From NCBI RefSeq assembly GCF_900110215.1, contig NZ_FOCX01000001.1, positions 62,001-126,000 of the forward strand: a stretch of DNA of 64,000 nt, read 5' to 3'. Shown one piece after another: positions 58,124 to 64,000 of the stretch. Under the pieces are notes generated by a model. It was not told the origin of the DNA, did not search any database, and saw nothing but the letters and a program-made list of their open reading frames with translations. The position numbers were made by a program, and so were the translations under genes. How positions within the stretch are numbered: the first letter of the stretch is position 1; each line of letters opens with the position of its first letter. The DNA comes from Halorientalis persicus. Its GTDB lineage: Archaea; Halobacteriota; Halobacteria; Halobacteriales; Haloarculaceae.

Positions 58124-59032
58124 TTAGACGCCCCGGCCCTGCAGTTTCTCCTCTTCGGGCAGGTCGGCGTTGGCGTCGCCTTTCATGCCCGAGCCGATGT
58201 TCGAGGAGATCTCGGCCAGTTTCTCGGGGTCGTCCCAGTTGTTGACGGCCTCGACGACGGCGGTACCCATCGCCTCGGGGTCCTCCGCGCCGAAGATACC
58301 CGAGCCGACGAAGATGCCGTCACAGCCGTGGTGCATCATGAGTGCGGCGTCGGCGGGCGTCGCGATGCCGCCGGCCGCGAAGTTGACCACGGGGAGCCGG
58401 CCCATCTCGGCGGTCTCGTGGACCAGTTCCGCGGGCGCCTCGTTCTCGCGGGCCCACTTCTCGCGTTCCTCGTGGCTCATGCCCTCCAGCTTGCGGATCG
58501 CGCCCTTGATGTTGCGCTGGTGGTGGACGGCCTGGTTCACGTCGCCGGTGCCGGCCTCGCCCTTGGTGCGGATCATGGCCGCGCCCTCGTTGATGCGGCG
58601 GAGCGCCTCCTGCAGGTTCCGCGCGCCACAGACGAACGGCGAGGTGAACTCGCGTTTGTCGATGTGGTAGCGGTCGTCGGCCGGCGTGAGCACTTCGGAT
58701 TCGTCGATCATGTCGACGCCCGTCGCTTCGAGGATCTGGGCCTCCTTGGTGTGGCCGATCCGGGATTTGCCCATCACCGGGATCGACACCTCGTCGATGA
58801 TCTCCTGCACGTCGGCGGGGTCGGCCATCCGGGCCACGCCGCCGCGTTTGCGGATGTCGGCCGGCACGGCCTCCAGTGACATGACCGCCACGGCACCCAC
58901 GTCCTCCGCGATGCGGGCCTGCTCGGGGTCGACGACGTCCATGATGACGCCGCCTTTCTGCATCTTCGCGAACCCGCGCTTGACCAGATCGGTCCCGCGA
59001 CGGAGCTCCTCCAGATCAGTCGCCTCTGACAT
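58124..59032 (-). CDS. pdxS: Pyridoxal 5'-phosphate synthase, lyase subunit
   Basis: Makes PLP from ribose 5-phosphate, glyceraldehyde 3-phosphate and ammonia. 302 aa. Asp32 (V-I-M-D-V-V-D) and Lys89 (V-M-G-K-S-R-I-G-H) are the active-site pair, with the conserved [13 protein letters not shown] and [10 protein letters not shown] loops. The tail Q-G-R-G-V is short. PdxT, the glutaminase, is not in the window. ATG 59032 begins the standard M-S-E-A-T-D-L. Monocistronic or with the DCC gene 6 bp downstream. Confidence 0.96.
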   Translation of the reverse strand: MSEATDLEELRRGTDLVKRGFAKMQKGGVIMDVVDPEQARIAEDVGAVAVMSLEAVPADIRKRGGVARMADPADVQEIIDEVSIPVMGKSRIGHTKEAQILEATGVDMIDESEVLTPADDRYHIDKREFTSPFVCGARNLQEALRRINEGAAMIRTKGEAGTGDVNQAVHHQRNIKGAIRKLEGMSHEEREKWARENEAPAELVHETAEMGRLPVVNFAAGGIATPADAALMMHHGCDGIFVGSGIFGAEDPEAMGTAVVEAVNNWDDPEKLAEISSNIGSGMKGDANADLPEEEKLQGRGV

Positions 59033-59143
59033 ACGCCGTGCTAGGGCGTTCACGCACTTAACCCGTGTCCTTTCCGGAAGAACGCGACCGGGTCGACGGC
59101 GGCCTCCGATACCGTTTTGCCACCGTCGGCCCATCCTCCGCCC

Positions 59144-59908
59144 ATGTCCGTCGTCACCAGGCTCGGTCGCCGGCTGGAGGGGGTCATCGCCCGCTACTTC
59201 GACACCGCCCTCCCCGACCGCGAGACCCTGCCGCGGTACGTCGCGCCCTTGCCCGCCTGGATGGAAGACGCCGCCCTGCGACTGGCCTGGCCCATCGCCA
59301 TCGTCAACCTCCTCGGGACGGCCTTTGGCTTCTGGTACTACGGCTTTCACCCCGTGCCGTTGACCGATCCGCTATTCGTCAGCCAGTTCGGTCTGACAGC
59401 CCCCGAGATGTGGCTTTTCGTCCCCGACAGCCCCGTCGCGACCGGCTTCATCGGCCTCTCGCTGGTCGCCTGGCGGCTCGACTGGCACGCCGAGTGGATC
59501 CACGTCCTGGCCTTCTTCGGCTGTATCAAACTCGGCCTCTGGACGCCCTACGTCCAGCTCCTGGTCAACGGCCCTGGAGGACTGAACCCCCTGATGTACC
59601 ACTTCCTGATCTGGAGTCACGCGCTGATGGCCGTCGAGGCGTTCCTGATCCACCGATACAGCGAGTTTCCCATCTGGGCCATCGCCCTCGCGACGGTCTG
59701 GTACACACTCAACGACGTGGTCGACTACTTCGTTCCCCTGATCGGCGACCCTCACCACACACTCCTGCGCGCGGAACAGACCGTCCTCGGCTTCGATCAC
59801 ACGCTTCCCGCCCACGATCAGGCCGCCGCCGGCGCGGTCGTGTTGACCATCCTAGCCGTCTTCCTCGCGACCGCGACGCGTGCGAAGAAAGCCGAACTCG
59901 GGGCCTGA
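59144..59908 (+). CDS. DUF1405-family membrane protein
   Basis: 254 aa with five or six helices. Conserved features are F-W-Y-Y-G (about 65-70), L-F-V-P-D-S-P at 90-96, the W-R-L-D-W motif, and Y-T-L-N-D-V-V-D-Y. The W-x-x-D-S-P-x-x-T-x-F signature is the DUF1405 hallmark. Family function is unknown; homologues occur in bacilli and archaea. ATG 59144 is chosen over an upstream in-frame start. Divergent from pdxS across 111 bp. Confidence 0.8.
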   Translation: MSVVTRLGRRLEGVIARYFDTALPDRETLPRYVAPLPAWMEDAALRLAWPIAIVNLLGTAFGFWYYGFHPVPLTDPLFVSQFGLTAPEMWLFVPDSPVATGFIGLSLVAWRLDWHAEWIHVLAFFGCIKLGLWTPYVQLLVNGPGGLNPLMYHFLIWSHALMAVEAFLIHRYSEFPIWAIALATVWYTLNDVVDYFVPLIGDPHHTLLRAEQTVLGFDHTLPAHDQAAAGAVVLTILAVFLATATRAKKAELGA

Positions 59909-59954
59909 CAGTGATCGTCGGGCTCACGCGGACACCTGCCCGAGTGCCAGCCCC

Positions 59955-60329
59955 TCAGCTCTCGGCGCGCTGGTCTAGCAGTCGTTCGGCTGCCTCGACC
60001 GATTCGGCGACGGCGATGTCGTAGTCCTCGCCCTCGGCGCGCTCGAACTGCATCTTCCCGGTCGGTGACTCCGGTTCGATCCGGACGACCGCGGCACACC
60101 CGGCCTCGGCGGCGTACGTCTTCGCCTCTTCGACGTACGTGACTGCCTCCCCGGAGGTCGGTTTGAATTCCCTGAGGTCGTTGACGATGTCGAAGCCAGG
60201 GTCCAGTTCGTCGACCCCGGCTTCGACTTCGCCGGCGGCCGCTTCCGCCTCGTCGTCTTCCATGTGTCCCGCGAGTCGAATGTACAGTCTGTTCGCTCCG
60301 GTGTCGACCTCGACGTCGGTCTCCGCCAT
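59955..60329 (-). CDS. SpoIIAA/STAS-like protein, distant fourth paralogue
   Basis: 124 aa. Beta-alpha pattern R-L-Y-I-R-L-A-G-H, A-A-G-E-V-E-A-G-V-D, F-D-I-V-N-D-L-R-E-F, and a final helix E-A-A-E-R-L-L. The F-D-I-V-N-D-L-R strand occupies the place of K-T-I-L-I-D-H-R in the 16.5-18.3 kb group, so it is probably the same STAS-like superfamily, but more divergent. Soluble and very acidic. It stands alone between DUF1405 and the CARF-like regulator. Confidence 0.55.
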   Translation of the reverse strand: MAETDVEVDTGANRLYIRLAGHMEDDEAEAAAGEVEAGVDELDPGFDIVNDLREFKPTSGEAVTYVEEAKTYAAEAGCAAVVRIEPESPTGKMQFERAEGEDYDIAVAESVEAAERLLDQRAES

Positions 60330-60407
60330 ACCCGTATCAAGTGGGCCGGGAAAATAGCGGTCCGCCACGGCTCGGCTGGCGATAAATCGACAACTCGTTT
60401 ATTCCGG

Positions 60408-61334
60408 CTACGCGCCGTCGCTCCGCTCCGGCACGCTGTCGGCGTGGGCCCGCACCCACAACTCCCCGATCCGCGACAGTCTGGTCCGGTAGGATTTCCC
60501 GTGTTCCTCCTGCTCGATGTAGCCTTTCCCACCCGGTCCCAGCCGGTCGACGTTGTAGATCACTTTCGACCGGAAACTGTCGGTGTACTCCTCGCCGAGT
60601 TCCCGCGAGAGTTCCTGGGCCAGTTCTGAGACGGACTCGAACTCCCCGTGTTCCCCGAGGGTGAAGAGGATGATCTCCTCGAACGGCTTGACGTTCGAGA
60701 AGGAAGCCACGGGGAGTTCGACGACGTGGCTGCCGTCGATCTCTTTGGCACCGATGGTGGTCCCGCGCTCGTCGAACTCGTCCAAGAGATTGCGGGCGCT
60801 CTCCAGCCGTTCGGTGACCCGGTCGTCGGCCACGTCCTCGCGCAGATCCGAGAGCAGGTCGATCTGGCGGCGGAGTTCCTCGGCGAGTTCGGTCTCCAAG
60901 TACTTCTCGGGGACCGTGTAGTAGGTGTGGATGCGGTCGCGGTCCTCCTGGCGCTCCACCATGATGGAGTGGGCCGCAGTGGCGAAGGCGAACGAGACGG
61001 TGCGGGGCATCGCGGAGATGTTGACCCAGACCTCGCTGGCCTCGCCGTCGTCGCGGCCACGGTCGAGTTCGGTCATGATGAGGCTGTACGCGCGCTCGAA
61101 GGCCACGTCGTAGTCGTAGACGTCCTCGATGACGATCCGCTCGGTCTCGGCCCCAAGGAGGTTCGTGAAGTCTTTTTCGAGTTTCTCGGCGAGGTTGCGC
61201 GAGTACTCGACGTTGGCCTCGCTCCCGACGGCCCCCTCCAGCAAGACCACCCGGTCCACGTCGAGTCGCTCCCGGACCAGCGGCGCGATGAGCCGGTCGT
61301 AATCGAACCCGACCGGGACGATGTGGGTCTGCAT
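60408..61334 (-). CDS. CARF-like / winged-helix regulator (HFX_2341 family, DUF6293)
   Basis: 308 aa. The N-terminal about 165 residues form a Rossmann-like domain beginning M-Q-T-H-I-V-P-V-G-F-D-Y-D-R-L-I, with V-W-V-N-I-S-A-M-P-R in the place where CARF domains bind their ligand. The C-terminal part (about 215-300) contains a winged helix (F-E-E-I-I-L-F-T-L-G-E-H-G...S-V-S-E-L-A-Q-E-L). The layout equals that of Csa3, a CRISPR-linked regulator, but no CRISPR array or cas gene is near. It may respond to a cyclic nucleotide. Start ATG 61334 is clear. Confidence 0.75.
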   Translation of the reverse strand: MQTHIVPVGFDYDRLIAPLVRERLDVDRVVLLEGAVGSEANVEYSRNLAEKLEKDFTNLLGAETERIVIEDVYDYDVAFERAYSLIMTELDRGRDDGEASEVWVNISAMPRTVSFAFATAAHSIMVERQEDRDRIHTYYTVPEKYLETELAEELRRQIDLLSDLREDVADDRVTERLESARNLLDEFDERGTTIGAKEIDGSHVVELPVASFSNVKPFEEIILFTLGEHGEFESVSELAQELSRELGEEYTDSFRSKVIYNVDRLGPGGKGYIEQEEHGKSYRTRLSRIGELWVRAHADSVPERSDGA

Positions 61335-61382
61335 ACTCGCACTTGTTCGGACGCAGTCAAAAGCGTTCGAGTTTCACGGCAG

Positions 61383-62873
61383 TCAGTCGGCCGACTGGCG
61401 CCGGTAGACCGCGGCGTCCTCCCCGGCGGCGTGGCCGGTGGCCGCCGAGACGCCGACGGTCAGGGCGAGCCCGAGCCCCATTCCGACGACCGAGGCCGAC
61501 CAGCCGCCGAGTCCGGGCGCCAGCGGGAAGACGTAGCTCGCCGGCACGAACGGGAGGAAGACGCTGGCGAGGTAGAACAGCTGGCTCCCGCCGACGCCGG
61601 CGTACATCCCGTCACGGGTCGTCCCCGGCCAGTAGAGCGCGACCAGTACGGGGAGGGCGAGCTGTGCGAAGCCGCCGAAAGCGGTGTCGCCGATCTCGAT
61701 GAGGGTCCCCGGCCGGAAGAGGCTCGCGACGAACGCCACCAGGGCGATGACGACGACACCGATCCGACCGACCAGCGCCTCTTTGCTCTCGGTGACCCCG
61801 GTGACGACCTGCCGGTACACGTCACGAGTGAGATACGACGACCCCGAGAGCAGCATGGAGTCGCTGGAAGACATCATCGCGGCCATCGCGCCGGCGATCA
61901 CCAGCGCCGCGAACCACGCGGGCGTGTACTCGTTCAACAGGAGCGGGAGGACGTTCTCACCTTCGCCGGCCACGATTCCTAGCCCCTGAGCCCACGCGCC
62001 AAGCATGAACGCGGGGACGAAAAGCAGGATGACCAGCACCGGCCAGAGCGCGAACGTCCGCTTGAGGACCCGCTTCGAGCCGGCGACGAAAAAGCGCTGG
62101 TTCACCTGCGGGAACATCGTCACGCCGAACGCGATGGAGACGGCCGTCGAGAGCATATACGCCGGGGTGTAGAGGCCGCCACCCAGCGCGAGGTGACCGG
62201 GCGAGGCGGCCGCCAATTCGGCCGTGGCTGCGCCGGGCCCGCCGACCACCGCCAGGATCCAGGCGACCGCGACCCAGATCATCCCGAGCATGAAGATCCC
62301 CTGCAACGTGTCGGTCCAGGCGACCCCGCGCATCCCCGACAGGACGACGTAGACGATCATGAAGAGTGTGATACCGCCGGCCCCCAACCAGTAGGGGACC
62401 GCGCCGTCTGTCAGGGCCGCCAGCGCAGTGCCGGCACCCTGCTGCTGGAGCATCACGTACGGGAGCAGCCAGAACAGCGACACGCCGGCGACGAGCACGC
62501 GGAGAACGGGCGAACCGAACCGATCGCCGAGCATCTCCCCGAGGGTCACGTAGCCGTTGATCTTCCCGACGAGCCACTGCTTGTAGCCGATCACGTACCA
62601 GAGGATACCAAAGAGGACCCCGTCCATCAGCCCCATCACGAGGATCCACTCCGGCCCGGCCGCGTAGGAGACGTTCGGGCCGCCGAAGAACGTAAAGGCC
62701 GACAAAAGCGTCGCGAAGGTCGTAAACAGCAGGACGACGGTGCCCAGCGTCCGACTCGCCAGGAAGTAGTCCTCGGCTGTGCGGTCGGTCAGCCGGTAGG
62801 CCACCAGCCCGATCCCGAGCGCGAGCAGGAGGTAGCCGACGACGATACCGATCTGGAGACTGGTCTCAGCCAT
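61383..62873 (-). CDS. Sodium:solute symporter (SSS family)
   Basis: 496 aa with about 13 transmembrane helices. Typical SSS features: the A-E-D-Y-F-L-A-S-R-T-L loop after helix 1, the S-A-F-T-F-F-G-G-P core helix, and the M-S-S-S-D-S-M-L-L-S-G-S-S segment with Ser/Asp near the sodium site, followed by R-D-V-Y. Substrate unknown (amino acid, carboxylate or vitamin). It overlaps the DUF3311 gene by 8 nt, as in other symporter/DUF3311 pairs. ATG 62873 chosen; ATG 62882 is the alternative. Confidence 0.9.
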   Translation of the reverse strand: MAETSLQIGIVVGYLLLALGIGLVAYRLTDRTAEDYFLASRTLGTVVLLFTTFATLLSAFTFFGGPNVSYAAGPEWILVMGLMDGVLFGILWYVIGYKQWLVGKINGYVTLGEMLGDRFGSPVLRVLVAGVSLFWLLPYVMLQQQGAGTALAALTDGAVPYWLGAGGITLFMIVYVVLSGMRGVAWTDTLQGIFMLGMIWVAVAWILAVVGGPGAATAELAAASPGHLALGGGLYTPAYMLSTAVSIAFGVTMFPQVNQRFFVAGSKRVLKRTFALWPVLVILLFVPAFMLGAWAQGLGIVAGEGENVLPLLLNEYTPAWFAALVIAGAMAAMMSSSDSMLLSGSSYLTRDVYRQVVTGVTESKEALVGRIGVVVIALVAFVASLFRPGTLIEIGDTAFGGFAQLALPVLVALYWPGTTRDGMYAGVGGSQLFYLASVFLPFVPASYVFPLAPGLGGWSASVVGMGLGLALTVGVSAATGHAAGEDAAVYRRQSAD

Positions 62874-63087
62874 CGGAATCACCTCCGGCCGGTTCGATCC
62901 CGAGGCCCCAGCCCCAGCGGGCGAAGGCGGCGAAGACGACGGCGGTCAGCCCCAGCCAGCCGACGTGCCACCAGACCCAGACCGGCAGTCCGGCGACGAC
63001 CCGGCTCGATCCCCACCAGAACCAGGGAATCGCCAGCGCGACCAGCAAGACCGCGACCGCGGCCCAGGCGTACGTCTCTCGATCCAT
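62866..63087 (-). CDS. DUF3311-type small subunit of the symporter
   Basis: 73 aa, two helices (about 8-28 and 40-60) with Trp-rich turns (W-F-W-W-G, W-V-W-W-H-V-G-W-L). Proteins like this sit next to SSS symporters in many genomes and probably stabilise or complete them. The stop overlaps the symporter start by 8 nt. An in-frame ATG five codons upstream is less likely. Acidic tail G-G-D-S-D-G. Confidence 0.8.
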   Translation of the reverse strand: MDRETYAWAAVAVLLVALAIPWFWWGSSRVVAGLPVWVWWHVGWLGLTAVVFAAFARWGWGLGIEPAGGDSDG

Positions 63088-63213
63088 GGTTGTCGAAGTC
63101 ATCCACTGGACGCAAATAGACGTGTCGATAGCGTTCAGAAGAAGCGTTCGAAGAGATATTTCCTTCAATTTCCGGCGGGCCGTCGCGTCGTCGGCTTCGA
63201 GTGTGGTTGGGAG

Positions 63214-63561
63214 TCAGTACAGCCGCGTCCCGTCGGGAACCTCGCGCTCGGGCTGGAGGTGGACCACGTCGCCATCGGCGTCGTCGACGCCGGTCACGAG
63301 ACACTGGCTCTCGAACCCCGCGATGTTCACCGTTCCGAGGTTGACGACGGCCAGGACCTGCCGGCCCACCAGCTCGTCGGGACCGTAGTTGTCGGTCAGG
63401 CCGGCCGCGGACTGCCGAGTCTCGGTTCCGAAGTCGACTTCGAGTTCGTACACGTCCTTGCGGGCGTCGGGGAACGGTTCGGCGGCGCGGACGGTGCCGA
63501 TCCGCATCTCCACGTCCTCCAGAAACCGTTCGGGGTCGATGTCGGCTTCCTCGATACCCAT
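63214..63561 (-). CDS. CsaA/EMAP-type tRNA-binding domain protein
   Basis: 115 aa. OB-fold tRNA-binding domain: M-R-I-G-T-V-R-A-A-E-P-F-P-D-A, Y-E-L-E-V-D-F-G, V-L-A-V-V-N-L-G, I-A-G-F-E-S-Q-C-L-V and the closing V-P-D-G-T-R-L. In bacteria CsaA is described as a secretion chaperone; in archaea similar proteins may bind tRNA with synthetases. ATG 63561 gives an acidic lead M-G-I-E-E-A-D-I. Divergent from the dnaG gene. Confidence 0.85.
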   Translation of the reverse strand: MGIEEADIDPERFLEDVEMRIGTVRAAEPFPDARKDVYELEVDFGTETRQSAAGLTDNYGPDELVGRQVLAVVNLGTVNIAGFESQCLVTGVDDADGDVVHLQPEREVPDGTRLY

Positions 63562-63747
63562 GGCCCACCCACCGCAGGGAAAGGTGAAGTGCGTTTCGTC
63601 GCCGCCGGGACCTGCTCGTTACGTGTCACGACGGTAGGTATATGACGCGAAGGCCGCTACGTCCAGCCGTATCCATGGGTGCGTTCATGGAGACATCATC
63701 ATCACGCGGTTCACATCATCGCCCCTACCCGGGGCAGTTCACCAGCT
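63562..63747. promoter_or_regulatory. Divergent promoter region, CsaA-like gene / dnaG
   Basis: 186 bp. Contains ggtaggtatatgac (about 63633-63646), the best TATA-like motif, in the plus direction. Two earlier ATGs (63674 and 63687) lie in another frame, in front of a short overlapping ORF with a Ser/His/Arg-rich sequence; these could be a leader peptide or chance. Confidence 0.4.
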
Positions 63748-64000
63748 ATGCACGATTCAGCGAAATACTTGATTCACGCGGACATCGTCGCCGACGGGGT
63801 GGTAGAGCGGAGTGACGTCGTCGGTGCGGTGTTCGGACAGACAGAGGGATTGCTCGGCAGCGAACTCGACCTCCGAGCGTTACAGGAGTCCTCGAAGGTC
63901 GGCCGGATCGACGTCGAGATCGAGTCGGAGGGCGGCCGCTCCTACGGCGAGGTGACCATCGCCAGCGGCCTCGACAAGGTCGAGACCGCGATTCTCGCGG
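63748..64000 (+). CDS. dnaG: Archaeal DNA primase DnaG, N-terminal part
   Basis: The first 84 codons, cut by the window end. [29 protein letters not shown] is the archaeal DnaG start, followed by Q-T-E-G-L-L-G and [19 protein letters not shown]. In archaea this protein is tied to the exosome as well as to primase activity. The catalytic TOPRIM domain lies beyond the window. Confidence 0.93.
   Translation, partial: MHDSAKYLIHADIVADGVVERSDVVGAVFGQTEGLLGSELDLRALQESSKVGRIDVEIESEGGRSYGEVTIASGLDKVETAILA

Noticed and set aside
1-64000. CRISPR array or insertion sequence
   Set aside because: No regularly spaced direct repeats, no transposase-like protein and no terminal inverted repeats were seen in the window.

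Overview
The window is haloarchaeal chromosome (class Halobacteria). GC is high, and almost every protein is rich in Asp and Glu. Core archaeal genes are present: ribosomal protein S8e, Cdc48, RadB, archaeal-type DnaG primase, a type-II PyrF and methenyl-H4MPT cyclohydrolase. Exported proteins carry twin-arginine lipoprotein signals (PstS, the 36.6 kb and 51.1 kb lipoproteins), and many genes have a TATA-like box about 25-33 nt before the start codon, as in leaderless haloarchaeal transcripts. I cannot name the genus from sequence alone. No insertion sequence, complete prophage, rRNA or CRISPR array was seen; one tRNA gene (Val, anticodon GAC) is present.

Layout. 1-2.7 kb: end of a TVP38-type membrane protein, a 52-aa zinc-finger protein, a membrane-tethered sulfite-oxidase-like molybdoenzyme, and a winged-helix/membrane-protein pair. 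2.7-3.7 kb: two tail-tube (gp19/Afp1-like) genes with no sheath, baseplate or ATPase beside them, the most unexpected item. 3.9-7.1 kb: B12-dependent ribonucleotide reductase, with a 520-bp upstream spacer that holds an ORB-like dyad. 7.8-11.7 kb: trpD-trpF-trpE-trpG, every junction an ATGA overlap. 11.9-14.5 kb: tRNA-Val, an HNH protein and a PAS-GAF histidine kinase. 14.6-18.3 kb: HTH protein, a CBS protein with a hibernation-factor-like tail, and three SpoIIAA/STAS-like paralogues with a zinc-ribbon microprotein between them. 18.5-27.6 kb: Cdc48, Sua5/YrdC-like protein, MFS transporter, three small membrane proteins, LarC, an RNase H-fold protein, two related membrane proteins and RadB.

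27.7-36.6 kb is a phosphate island: pstS-pstC-pstA-pstB-phoU-phoU on the minus strand, with an AbrB-PhoU regulator diverging from pstS. PstA is 889 aa, far longer than usual, and the two phoU genes are followed by GC-rich triloop hairpins. 36.6-53.9 kb is mostly housekeeping: DUF4382 lipoprotein, S8e, coiled-coil protein, HAD phosphatases, SIMPL protein, PyrF, a sensor kinase, membrane J-protein, MBL hydrolase, phosphoglycolate phosphatase, GTPBP1-like GTPase, Mch, thiamine-binding protein, alpha/beta hydrolase and homoserine kinase. 54-64 kb: a triplicated membrane protein ending in a DUF6114-like region, MscS channel, DCC thiol protein, PdxS, DUF1405 protein, a fourth STAS-like protein, a CARF-like/winged-helix regulator, a sodium symporter with its DUF3311 partner, a CsaA-like protein and the start of dnaG.

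The clearest functional units are the trp operon, the Pst/PhoU island and the symporter/DUF3311 pair. The strongest candidates for undescribed biology are the orphan tail-tube pair, the STAS-like cluster, the CBS-hibernation-like fusion, the giant PstA and the DUF6114 repeat protein with its 5' leader hairpin. All functions are read from sequence by eye; no database search was run.
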